In this document: piece by piece, positions 1 through 6,452 of the stretch
How the letters are laid out: each line of letters begins with the position of its first letter
How positions within the stretch are numbered: position 1 is the stretch's first letter
NCBI GenBank assembly: GCA_012512545.1
Contig: JAAZDZ010000351.1
Span: 1-10,825 of the forward strand
Direction of reading: 5' to 3'
DNA: 10,825 nt
Source: Alcaligenaceae bacterium
Lineage (GTDB): Bacteria > Pseudomonadota > Gammaproteobacteria > Burkholderiales > Burkholderiaceae_B
Position numbers and translations under genes: made by a program
Notes under the pieces: model-generated
Database searches by the model: none
What the model saw: the letters and a program-made list of their open reading frames with translations, nothing else
Told to the model about the DNA's origin: nothing

Positions 1-421
1 CATTCAGGCGGCGCACGCCCGCCTGCCGCAGTTCAGCCGCGTGGCGGGCCAGCCGCGTGCCGTTGGTGGAAATGGCCAGATCGGTGACGCCTTCCAGCGC
101 GGCCACTTTGGCGGCGAGTTCGCTGACGCCCCGGCGGGTAAGCGGTTCGCCCCCGGTGAGGCGGATTTTCGCTACCCCGAAATTGACAAACAGGCCGATA
201 AGCCGTGCCATTTCGTCGTGAGTCAGCCAGTTGGCGGGTTCTTCAAAGCCTTTGAAATCTTCGGGAAGACAGTACTGGCAGCGCAGGTCGCAGCGATCGG
301 TGATGGAAACGCGCAGGTAGTCGATGCGGCGGTTGAAGCTGTCGATCAGCGCGCGCGGCCGCGCGGCCATGGCCGGGGCGGAGGCGGACTGGTTGACTGG
401 GCTTATGACCGACGTGGACAT
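1..421 (-). CDS. moaA: GTP 3',8-cyclase MoaA, N-terminal part (runs off the window)
   Basis: MoaA is a cytoplasmic radical-SAM enzyme that, with MoaC, turns GTP into cyclic pyranopterin monophosphate, the first step of Moco synthesis. The 140 visible codons carry the radical-SAM cluster motif CxxxCxxC (Cys44, Cys48, Cys51 in TDRCDLRCQYC), followed by the SAM-contacting LTGGEPL stretch around residues 88-94 and the ISTNGT segment near 117-122, all typical of MoaA. The C-terminal half, with the second Fe-S cluster and GTP site, lies beyond base 1. The start at 421 is chosen because AGGAAG (430-435, read on the minus strand) sits 8 bases upstream. Compared with E. coli MoaA this gives an extra Ala/Ser-rich stretch of about 20 residues, and an internal ATG at 370 is a possible alternative but lacks a ribosome site. 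It diverges from the moaD operon. Identity is secure; only the start is open. Confidence 0.95.
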   Translation of the reverse strand, partial: MSTSVISPVNQSASAPAMAARPRALIDSFNRRIDYLRVSITDRCDLRCQYCLPEDFKGFEEPANWLTHDEMARLIGLFVNFGVAKIRLTGGEPLTRRGVSELAAKVAALEGVTDLAISTNGTRLARHAAELRQAGVRRLN

Positions 422-480
422 GCTGCAGGCTTCCTGTAGATCAGACAGTGAGATTCCTCAAGCGCCATGCGCTGAGACTG

Positions 481-491
481 GTATTCAATAC
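481..491. repeat. Small perfect palindrome in the moaA/moaD intergenic region
   Basis: GTATTCAATAC is a perfect 5+1+5 inverted repeat between the divergent moaA and moaD genes, in a locally AT-rich stretch. Its minus-strand reading contains ATTGAATAC, which also occurs at 9462-9470 upstream of the Bug gene. The location suits a regulator site for the divergent promoters, but the repeat is short and could be chance. The rest of the 422-560 gap shows no recognisable Moco riboswitch-like folding that I could identify. Confidence 0.25.
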
Positions 492-544
492 TACACTACT
501 TCGGTACGGTAATGATGATAATACCCGTTGCCAGCAGGCCGGGT

Positions 545-553
545 TGATATACT
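545..553 (+). promoter_or_regulatory. Extended -10 promoter of moaD (possible leaderless transcript)
   Basis: TGATATACT fits the extended -10 consensus TGnTATAAT with one mismatch in the hexamer (TATACT at 548-553). Only seven bases separate it from the moaD ATG at 561, so a normal start point would fall at about 560-561, on or next to the start codon. No good -35 lies at 17 bases; TTGCCA at 528-533 is a near match but only 14 bases away. The absence of a Shine-Dalgarno sequence before moaD agrees with a leaderless message. This is a pattern match only. Confidence 0.45.
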
Positions 554-560
554 CAAAAAC

Positions 561-809
561 ATGATCACGATCACCTATTTTGGTTCTCTCAAATTGCTGC
601 AGCCTGCGGGTAGCGAGCAACTGGAGTGGTCCGGCGGCACAACCGACGACCTGCTCAGCGCGTTACGCCAGCGCGGCCCGGATTGGGAAGAAGCCCTGCG
701 TCCCGGGCGGGTCTTCAAGCTGGCGCTCAATCAGCAGCTTCTGCATGGCGCGGCGCCGGTAAGCGTGGGCGATGAAGTCGCCATTCTGCCGCCCGTCACC
801 GGGGGTTGA
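561..809 (+). CDS. moaD: Molybdopterin synthase small (sulfur-carrier) subunit MoaD
   Basis: MoaD is the ubiquitin-like sulfur carrier of molybdopterin synthase. Its C-terminal Gly-Gly is adenylated and converted to a thiocarboxylate, which MoaE uses to build the dithiolene of molybdopterin. The protein has 82 residues, the usual length, and ends in PPVTGG with the essential Gly81-Gly82; VGDEVAILPPVTGG is the characteristic family tail. The ATG at 561 is preferred over an in-frame TTG at 528, because the N-terminus MITITYFGSL then begins directly with the first beta strand as in relatives. There is no Shine-Dalgarno sequence before 561, and a -10-like box lies just upstream (545-553). The stop is four bases from the moaE-mobA start, so the two are almost certainly co-transcribed and probably translationally coupled, which suits subunits of one complex. 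Confidence 0.93.
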   Translation: MITITYFGSLKLLQPAGSEQLEWSGGTTDDLLSALRQRGPDWEEALRPGRVFKLALNQQLLHGAAPVSVGDEVAILPPVTGG

Positions 810-813
810 AACC

Positions 814-1902
814 ATGTTCAGCGTTCGCATCCAGGCCGAACCCATCAACCTGGCCCCGGCCGAGGGCACAGGGCGCGATGACTGCGGCGCCCAGGTGCGT
901 TTTGTCGGCACCGTGCGCAACGATGCCCGCAGCGCGCCCATTTCGCATCTGGTGCTGGAACACTTCCCCGGCGTAACAGAATCCGAAATCGAACGTATTG
1001 TCGGCCTGGCCCGGCAGCGCTGGAACCTGCAGAAAGCCCAGGTTGTGCATCGGGTCGGGCGTATCGGGGTGGGTGAAGATATCGTGGTGGTGGAAACCGC
1101 CAGCGCGCATCGCAAAGACGCCTTCGAGGCCAATATCTTCATCATGGACTACCTCAAAACCCAGGCGCCTTTCTGGAAGCAGGAATGCTTTACCGATGGC
1201 AGCGAGCATTGGGTCGAGGCCAAGAGCAGCGATCAGCAGGCCGCGCAACGCTGGTCAGTGGCGCAAGCGGGCGCTGCCACGCCAAGCGCCTCTGCGTCAC
1301 AAGAGCCGGATGCGGCACCTCGCCGTATCGGCGCTCTGATACTGGCGGGCGGCGAAGGCAGCCGCATGGGGTATCGCAACAAGGGCCTGCAGCCTTTCCG
1401 GGGCCAGCCGCTGGTCATGAATGTGGCGGAAACCCTGCGGCCTCATGTGGCATATATAGGGGTCAGCGCCAATAACGATGTTGCCGAATACCAGGCGCTG
1501 GGCTTTCCGGTGTTTCAGGACGACCCCGCCTACGGGCTGCAGGGGCCGCTGGCGGGCGTGGTCAGCGCCTTGCCCCGCTTCCCTGCCTGGCTGGACGCCT
1601 TGCTGGTAGTGCCATGCGATGTTCCGCTGCTGCCTGCGGATCTTGTCCCCCGCCTGGCTGAAGCGCTTGCCCCTGCAGAAGTCGCATGCACCATGGCTAT
1701 AACAGAAGGCACCAGCCACCACGGCATTTTCCTGTGTCGCCCCGGCATGTTGCTCAGCCTGGTGCCCCACCTGCGCGAAATGGCCGATCTGCGGCTGCGC
1801 AGCTGGCTGCAGCGCAGCCATTGCGAATTTGTCCATTTTGAAAACACCGATGCTTTCGCCAACATCAACGACCTGCAAACCCTGCAAGCGCTTGAAGCCT
1901 GA
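814..1902 (+). CDS. moaE-mobA: Fusion of molybdopterin synthase large subunit MoaE and Moco guanylyltransferase MobA
   Basis: This 362-residue protein joins two enzymes. Residues 1 to about 147 are MoaE: GTVRN (Arg35), the EHFPGVTE segment, ETASAHR, and MDYLKTQAPFWKQE with Lys115 and Lys122 matching the catalytic lysines of E. coli MoaE. An Ala/Ser/Pro-rich linker (about 148-170) leads to MobA (171-362): the nucleotide-binding LILAGGEGSRMG and KGL (177-192), GPLAGV (244-249), the metal-binding aspartate in VPCDVPLLP (Asp269) and a C-terminal NIND. MoaE makes molybdopterin using the MoaD thiocarboxylate; MobA transfers GMP from GTP to give the dinucleotide cofactor. The reading frame is continuous, with no stop or frameshift between the halves. 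The start at 814 follows a G-rich stretch (801-805) and fits the MoaE N-terminus; an earlier in-frame ATG at 772 would overlap moaD. MoaE and MobA are usually separate proteins. Domain calls are firm; whether both halves are active is inferred from motif conservation. Confidence 0.93.
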   Translation: MFSVRIQAEPINLAPAEGTGRDDCGAQVRFVGTVRNDARSAPISHLVLEHFPGVTESEIERIVGLARQRWNLQKAQVVHRVGRIGVGEDIVVVETASAHRKDAFEANIFIMDYLKTQAPFWKQECFTDGSEHWVEAKSSDQQAAQRWSVAQAGAATPSASASQEPDAAPRRIGALILAGGEGSRMGYRNKGLQPFRGQPLVMNVAETLRPHVAYIGVSANNDVAEYQALGFPVFQDDPAYGLQGPLAGVVSALPRFPAWLDALLVVPCDVPLLPADLVPRLAEALAPAEVACTMAITEGTSHHGIFLCRPGMLLSLVPHLREMADLRLRSWLQRSHCEFVHFENTDAFANINDLQTLQALEA

Positions 1903-1983
1903 GCACGCCAGGCATTCTGAAAAAGCCATGGCTGGCATTCGTAAAAACCGGCACAAAACCATTTGAAAAGCGGCTCTACTGAT

Positions 1984-3213
1984 ATGTCCGAACTTCTCGA
2001 TTACCACCTTGCCCTGAATTCATTACTGGAAATCCACCAGCCGCTGGAAGGCGAAGAAGAAGTCGCATTGGCGCAGTTGGGGCAGCGGGTGCTGGCGCGC
2101 GATCTCATGGTGCAGCACGATGTGCCCACCTTCGACAACAGCGCCATGGATGGCTATGCCATCAATGGCAACGATTGCGACAGCTGGCAGGTGGTGCAGC
2201 GCATCGCCGCGGGCGATGAGGCCCAACAGGGGCTGCAGCATGGGCAGGCCGCGCGCATTTTTACCGGCGCGCCCATTCCTGCGGGCGCCACCGCCGTGCT
2301 CATACAGGAAAACGTGACGCTGGATGCCGAACGCAACGTCATCAGCCATACCGCGGCGCCGGGCGAAAAAGCCGTTGTCAAAGCGGGGCAGAACATCCGC
2401 CGCCAGGCTGAAGAGCTGCGCAAGGGCGAGCCGCTGCTGGCGCGTCATCAGCGCATTACACCCGCCGCCATCGGCCTGCTTTCTACGCAGGGCTACACCC
2501 ACGCCCCTTGCGTGCCGCAGCCGCGCGTTACGGTCTTTTCCAGCGGCAACGAACTGGTGCCGCCGGGCCAGCCGCTGCAGCCAGGAAAAATCTACGACAG
2601 CAACCGCCAGATGCTTTCCGCCATGCTGCAGGCTGAAGGGTTTATCGTCATCGACGGCGGCATTCTGCCCGACAGCCTCGAACCCACCCGCCAGGCGCTG
2701 GAAAAGGCGGCGCGCAAATCCGACGCCATCCTGTGTTCCGGCGGCGTATCGGTGGGCGAAGAAGACCACCTCAAGAATGCGCTGGAGCAAGTGGGCGAAC
2801 TCACCCAATGGCGCTTGTTCATCAAACCCGGCAAGCCCATCACCTGGGGCAGCATCGGGGCCTGCCGCGTGTTCATGTTGCCTGGTAACCCGGTTTCCAG
2901 CCTGGTGACGTTCCGCCAGCTGGCTCTGCCCGCCTTGCAGCGCATGGCAGGGCTGCCGGTTGAACAGGCGCGGCCCTGGAAATTCATGGCCCGTGCCGGT
3001 TTTTCACGCGGCAAAGTGGAACCCCGCCGCGAATTCCTGCGCGTCGTGCTGGAAAGCAGCCCCGATGGCTTCCGCGTAAAGCCCATGGCGCTGCAGGGTT
3101 CAAATATGCTGAGCGGCGCAGTGTTTGCCACCGCCCTGGCTGAAATCCCGCCCGGCACAAAAATCGAAGAAGGCATTGAGCTGGCGGTCTACCCGCTGGC
3201 AGACCGTTTCTGA
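1984..3213 (+). CDS. moeA: Molybdopterin molybdenumtransferase MoeA
   Basis: MoeA inserts molybdate into adenylylated molybdopterin, releasing AMP and active Moco. The 409-residue product has the expected layout: an N-terminal region with FDNSAMDGYAI (50-60, Asp56) and RIFTGAPIPAGA (91-102, Thr94); the central MoCF-type domain at about 180-320 with SSGNEL (Glu190), the SGGVSVGEED loop (252-261), KPGKP (281-285) and LPGNP (299-303); and a beta-barrel C-terminal domain from about 335. These match the conserved active-site motifs of E. coli MoeA, and the length is normal. ATG 1984 is used; an in-frame TTG at 1963 would add seven residues, and neither has a good Shine-Dalgarno. The 81-base gap after moaE-mobA shows no terminator, so read-through is likely. 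moaC follows after 12 bases. Confidence 0.95.
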   Translation: MSELLDYHLALNSLLEIHQPLEGEEEVALAQLGQRVLARDLMVQHDVPTFDNSAMDGYAINGNDCDSWQVVQRIAAGDEAQQGLQHGQAARIFTGAPIPAGATAVLIQENVTLDAERNVISHTAAPGEKAVVKAGQNIRRQAEELRKGEPLLARHQRITPAAIGLLSTQGYTHAPCVPQPRVTVFSSGNELVPPGQPLQPGKIYDSNRQMLSAMLQAEGFIVIDGGILPDSLEPTRQALEKAARKSDAILCSGGVSVGEEDHLKNALEQVGELTQWRLFIKPGKPITWGSIGACRVFMLPGNPVSSLVTFRQLALPALQRMAGLPVEQARPWKFMARAGFSRGKVEPRREFLRVVLESSPDGFRVKPMALQGSNMLSGAVFATALAEIPPGTKIEEGIELAVYPLADRF

Positions 3214-3225
3214 AAGGTATCCAGC

Positions 3226-3726
3226 ATGACCACGCAACCGAAACAGGGCGAATCCCTGACCCATTTCGACGCCCAGGGCCAAGCCTGGATGGTAGATGTC
3301 GGGGGTAAGGCTGCCACGCATCGCAAAGCTATTGCGCAAGGCAGCATCCAGCTTTCTCCCGCCGCCTTCGAAGCCTTGCAGAACCCCGATGGTTCCAGCC
3401 CAAAGGGCGATGTGCTGGGCGTGGCGCGCATCGCGGCCATTCAGGGCGCCAAGCAGACATCCGCCCTGATTCCCCTGTGCCACCCCCTGCCGCTCACCCA
3501 TGTCAGCGTCGAATTCAAGCTCGACGCCCAGCGCAATAAAGTGAGCATTGAAGTCTGCGCCGAAACCGTCGGCAAAACCGGCGTTGAAATGGAAGCCCTG
3601 ACCGCCGCCTCCGTCGGCCTGCTCACCATCTACGACATGCTGAAAGCCATCGACAAAGGCATGGTGATCGAATCCGTACAACTGGTGCGCAAGGAAGGCG
3701 GCAAAAGCGGCGTGTGGGAACGCTGA
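3226..3726 (+). CDS. moaC: Cyclic pyranopterin monophosphate synthase MoaC
   Basis: MoaC converts the 3',8-cyclised GTP made by MoaA into cyclic pyranopterin monophosphate; the enzyme is a cytoplasmic hexamer in known cases. The 166-residue protein is the normal size and carries the family signatures: [17 protein letters not shown] (Lys60), [10 protein letters not shown] with His86, [14 protein letters not shown] with Glu121 and Glu123, and YDMLKA with Asp137 and Lys140. These correspond to E. coli Lys51, His77, Glu112/Glu114, Asp128 and Lys131. The final [11 protein letters not shown] is also typical. AAAGG (3213-3217) precedes the ATG at a suitable distance, and the gene lies 12 bases after moeA, so it ends the rightward Moco operon. 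It converges on pabB; its stop codon lies inside a small inverted repeat. Confidence 0.96.
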   Translation: MTTQPKQGESLTHFDAQGQAWMVDVGGKAATHRKAIAQGSIQLSPAAFEALQNPDGSSPKGDVLGVARIAAIQGAKQTSALIPLCHPLPLTHVSVEFKLDAQRNKVSIEVCAETVGKTGVEMEALTAASVGLLTIYDMLKAIDKGMVIESVQLVRKEGGKSGVWER

Positions 3727-3740
3727 CTTTCTATCAGCGT
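3720..3740. terminator. Small hairpin between convergent moaC and pabB, possible weak bidirectional terminator
   Basis: ACGCTGA (3720-3726) and TCAGCGT (3734-3740) form a perfect 7-base-pair stem with a 7-base loop, and the left arm contains the moaC stop codon. It occupies most of the 18-base gap between the two convergent genes. Neither strand has a T run after the stem, so it does not meet the usual intrinsic-terminator form. It may only block read-through partially or protect 3' ends. Confidence 0.35.
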
Positions 3741-3744
3741 GCGC

Positions 3745-5112
3745 TCAACGTGCCTGCAGCGCCTTCAGTAATACATCCACTTTATCCAGCGATTCCTGGT
3801 ATTCGTCTGCCCAGTCTGAGTCCGTGACAATGCCGCCGCCTGCCCAGCAGCTGATGCGGCCATTGCGGGCCAGCATGCTGCGGATGGTGATGGAACTATC
3901 CATATTGCCGCGCGTGTCGATGTAAAGCAGCGAGCCGCAATACAGGCTGCGCTGGTGGGGTTCAAGCTCGTCGATGATCTGCATGGCGCGTATTTTTGGC
4001 GCGCCGGTGATCGAACCGCCGGGGAAGCTGCCTGCCAGAAGGTCGAAAGCGTCCAGGCCGGGGGCTAGTTCGGCTGCAACGCTGCTGACCAGGTGATGCA
4101 CATTGGGGTAGCTTTCCAGGCTGAAAAGTTCCGGTACGTGAACCGAGCCAATACGGCTGGAGCGGCCAATGTCGTTGCGCAGCAAGTCCACAATCATCAG
4201 GTTTTCAGCGCGATCCTTGAGGCTGGCGCAAAGTTCTTCCGCCAGCATCCGGTCTTGCGCCGGGTCGGCGCTGCGCGGCCGGGTACCCTTGATGGGGCGG
4301 GCCTCGATCCGCCCTTCGCGCAGGCGGATGAAGCGTTCCGGCGACAGGCTCAGAATGGCGTTGTCGCCGCCCAGGTTCAGGTAGCCCGCAAAAGGGGTGG
4401 CGCAGGCTTGGCGCAGCGTCTGGTAGGCTGCCCAGGGGTGGCCGCGATAGCCCGCCTGAAAGCGCTGGGTGTAGTTCACCTGGTAGCAGTCACCCGCTTG
4501 TATGTATGCGTGAATGCGCTCAATGGCTTGCCGGTAGGTGTTGCGGCTGATGGTGGGCTGGAATTCGCCCGTCAGCGTGAATACAGGCGTGGGCGCTGGC
4601 TGAGGAAAGGAATCGGGCGGCGACTCAAACAGCGCGATCAGCCGCTGCCGCCTCTCAGGCGGGCAGGCCGGGTGAAAGACCAGATAGCTGGTGCGCGCAA
4701 GGTGATCGCTGGTCAGCGACCAGTCGTATATGCCCAGGCGGGCGTCGGGAAGCTGCAGGTCGTCCACTGCGCCTGGCGCGTGGGCGTCCGCTTCCAGGCG
4801 GCGGCCAAAATCGTAAGCCAGATAGCCCAGCAGGCCGCCCGCGAAAGGCAGTTCAATCCCGGCTTCAAAACCGGCGGCGCCCAATGTGGCCAGGCGGCGA
4901 CGCAGCCGGGCAAAGAACGCATTGCCACGCTCACCCGCCTGCGGCGCAAACGCTTCCAGCGGCCAGGCGCTCAGAATGTCGAAGCGCCCGCGTTCGGCAA
5001 CCGGGCGGCCGCTATCCAGCAGCACCGCGCCAGGCTCGCGGTGAATGCGTTCAAAATAGTGATTGGGGTCTGCCTGATACGGCAGCCGGTGAAGGTCGCA
5101 AAGGGCAAGCAT
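3745..5112 (-). CDS. pabB: Aminodeoxychorismate synthase component I PabB
   Basis: PabB uses ammonia, delivered by the PabA glutaminase, to aminate chorismate to 4-amino-4-deoxychorismate, the precursor of p-aminobenzoate and folate. With the start at 5112 the protein has 455 residues, close to E. coli PabB. An N-terminal region contains AVLLDSG (29-35), the family's structural tryptophan-binding segment. The C-terminal chorismate-binding domain (about 190-450) has GDCYQVNYTQRF (207-218), PIKGT with Lys275, the lysine that separates PabB from anthranilate synthase TrpE, then LMIVDLLRND (305-314), GSFPGGSITGAPK (361-373) and GGGIVTDSDW. There is no fused PabC or PabA domain. The frame stays open upstream to 5364, which overlaps the divergent regulator; that extension does not resemble PabB. 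ATG 5112 lacks a clear ribosome site, so the start is the weak point. It faces moaC and diverges from the AraC gene. Confidence 0.93.
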   Translation of the reverse strand: MLALCDLHRLPYQADPNHYFERIHREPGAVLLDSGRPVAERGRFDILSAWPLEAFAPQAGERGNAFFARLRRRLATLGAAGFEAGIELPFAGGLLGYLAYDFGRRLEADAHAPGAVDDLQLPDARLGIYDWSLTSDHLARTSYLVFHPACPPERRQRLIALFESPPDSFPQPAPTPVFTLTGEFQPTISRNTYRQAIERIHAYIQAGDCYQVNYTQRFQAGYRGHPWAAYQTLRQACATPFAGYLNLGGDNAILSLSPERFIRLREGRIEARPIKGTRPRSADPAQDRMLAEELCASLKDRAENLMIVDLLRNDIGRSSRIGSVHVPELFSLESYPNVHHLVSSVAAELAPGLDAFDLLAGSFPGGSITGAPKIRAMQIIDELEPHQRSLYCGSLLYIDTRGNMDSSITIRSMLARNGRISCWAGGGIVTDSDWADEYQESLDKVDVLLKALQAR

Positions 5113-5317
5113 GGGTATGTTCAGCGCGAATGGCCGTATTCCGAGGGCATATCGTAGCAGCGATTGGCGGGGGGGCTGGGCGGCCGCCTGCTTGTCACAT
5201 TCTGCAGCGTGCGCAATGCCAGTGGTACGATGAGAACCGAGCCTCACGCTGCAACATTCCCGCAATGCAACAAACGCGGCGGCGCGCCGCCGACCGTATT
5301 CTTGCAGGCATGTCGTC
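5113..5317. promoter_or_regulatory. Intergenic region between divergent pabB and the AraC-family gene
   Basis: This 205-base gap should hold the promoters of both genes. GATTGGCG at 5162-5169 repeats the core of the operator-like sites before the thiolase gene (6383-6390), hinting at autoregulation. A TTGTCA box (5192-5197, plus strand) resembles a -35, but no convincing -10 follows at 16-18 bases. No strong ribosome site was found for either gene, and I saw no RNA gene or terminator. Confidence 0.35.
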
Positions 5318-6379
5318 ATGTCATATGAATCCAATTCGCCCCTTATCCAGCACACCATATCCATTCATCAGGTCGTCCAGATCCTGATAGGAATCGAAGA
5401 TCGCGCCCAGCGTGATGCCTTGCTGACGCGGGCCGGCATCAACCCGGCCTTGCTGGAATCCGATCTGGCGCGCGTCACGCAGCGGCAGTTCGCACGGCTG
5501 ATGAGGCTGATGGTGCGCGGTCAGCGCGACGAGCTCTGGGGCCTGTGTTCGCAGCCTATTCCCCTGGGAACGCTCGCCACCGCCTGTCGTTTTATGGCGG
5601 CGCAGCCCTATCTGGGGCTGGCCTTGCGCCATGGCCTGCGTTACTACCACGCCCTGCTGCCCGATTTTGTGCCGCGCCTGCAGGTCAGCGATGGCATCGC
5701 CTATGTACGCCTGTCGCCGCGCGGGTCGCTGAAAAATCCCCAGCACTACGGCGCGCGCGCATTCATATTCCTGGGTTACGGCGTTGTGTGCTGGCTGGCG
5801 GCACGGCGCATTCCCGTCAAGGAAGTGGTCTATCAATCGAGTCTCAAAATGCCGCGCAGCGAGGCGTCGCAACTGTTTCAGGCTCCCATCCGCCTGGAGA
5901 ACGACGATTGCGGCTTGCGCTTTGACGCCAAGTGGCTGGATCTCCCCATTGTGCAGAACAGCCAGAGCGTCGAGGAATTCCTGAAGCAGGTTCCTGAGTG
6001 CCTGCTACTCAGGTATCGGGATCAGGCCAGCTCAACAGAAAGAATCCGCCGGGTGCTGAGGCGTTATCTTTCAGAAGACATGCCGACTCTGGAAGAGGTC
6101 AGCCGCATGCTGGCCACCACGCCGCAGACCCTGCGCCGCCGCCTGCGCCGCGAAGGCCAGGGCTATCAGCAGGTGAAGGATGCTTTGCGACGCGACGTTG
6201 CGGTGGATTACCTGGCCCGTTCCGAGCTATCGCTGGCAGAAATTGCCAGTAAGGTGGGCTTTTCCGAGGCCAGTACTTTCCATCGTGCCTTCAAGACCTG
6301 GACGGGGCTTTCCCCGGGCGCCTATCGTGATGCACATCAAGTTTCCAGCCCAGGTGTCACTTTTTGCCAATCAGATTGA
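5318..6379 (+). CDS. AraC-family transcriptional regulator with arabinose-binding-like N-terminal domain
   Basis: A 353-residue DNA-binding regulator, probably an activator of the adjacent catabolic genes. Residues about 15-200 resemble the N-terminal effector domain of the OruR/ArgR-like AraC group (Arabinose_bd type): a helical start with LLTRAGINPALLESDLARV, the QFARLMRLM segment, then the FMAAQPYLGLALRHGLRYYHALL helix. The C-terminal AraC domain (about 240-340) has two helix-turn-helix units: TLEEVSRMLATTPQTLRRRL (257-276) and LSLAEIASKVGFSEASTFHR (304-323), followed by FKTWTGLSPGAYR, the family signature. ATG 5318 gives a natural length; other nearby ATGs at 5310 and 5325 are out of frame. 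The ribosome site is weak. The 3' end of the gene lies inside the repeat cluster before the thiolase gene. The ligand is unknown; it may be the substrate of the downstream pathway or its CoA ester. Confidence 0.92.
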   Translation: MSYESNSPLIQHTISIHQVVQILIGIEDRAQRDALLTRAGINPALLESDLARVTQRQFARLMRLMVRGQRDELWGLCSQPIPLGTLATACRFMAAQPYLGLALRHGLRYYHALLPDFVPRLQVSDGIAYVRLSPRGSLKNPQHYGARAFIFLGYGVVCWLAARRIPVKEVVYQSSLKMPRSEASQLFQAPIRLENDDCGLRFDAKWLDLPIVQNSQSVEEFLKQVPECLLLRYRDQASSTERIRRVLRRYLSEDMPTLEEVSRMLATTPQTLRRRLRREGQGYQQVKDALRRDVAVDYLARSELSLAEIASKVGFSEASTFHRAFKTWTGLSPGAYRDAHQVSSPGVTFCQSD

Positions 6380-6430
6380 ATTGATTGGCGATTGGTGGTG
6401 CCCCGGCGGCATCCGATACTGATTGGCAAA
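6363..6430. promoter_or_regulatory. Cluster of TGATTGGC repeats, candidate operator of the thiolase operon
   Basis: TTTGCCAATCA (6363-6373) is the exact 11-base reverse complement of TGATTGGCAAA (6420-6430), and TGATTGGC recurs at 6382-6389, making an 8+8 inverted repeat with the first arm around an 8-base spacer. A further GATTGG lies at 6390-6395. The left arm is inside the final codons of the regulator gene; the right arm abuts a -10-like GATACT. The arrangement flanks a likely promoter and follows a T run rather than preceding one, so it looks like protein-binding sites, not a terminator. That the AraC-family protein next door binds here is inference from proximity. Confidence 0.5.
6392..6420 (+). 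promoter_or_regulatory. Possible promoter of the thiolase operon
   Basis: TTGGTG (6392-6397) and GATACT (6415-6420) are separated by 17 bases. The -35 keeps only the TTG of the consensus and the -10 matches four of six, which is typical of a promoter that depends on an activator. The start point would fall near 6427, leaving a leader of about 26 bases with AGGAG at 6442-6446. The GATTGG repeats overlap both boxes. Confidence 0.35.
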
Positions 6431-6452
6431 CAAGTACAGTCAGGAGTGAGAC

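Noticed and set aside
772..813. Earlier in-frame ATG for moaE-mobA
   Set aside because: It lies inside moaD and adds 14 residues unlike any MoaE N-terminus; ATG 814 begins at the expected place, four bases after the moaD stop.
4093..5157. 354-residue open frame on the plus strand opposite pabB
   Set aside because: pabB on the minus strand has complete catalytic motifs and normal length; the opposite translation shows no domain or motif pattern.
5113..5364. N-terminal extension of pabB by 84 residues to an upstream start
   Set aside because: It would overlap the divergent AraC-family gene, has no PabB-like sequence, and the family length and N-terminus fit the start at 5112.
6366..6389. Inverted repeat at the end of the AraC gene as an intrinsic terminator
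   Set aside because: The stem is AT-containing with an 8-base loop and has no T run after it on either strand; the T run precedes it. The extra direct copies fit binding sites better.
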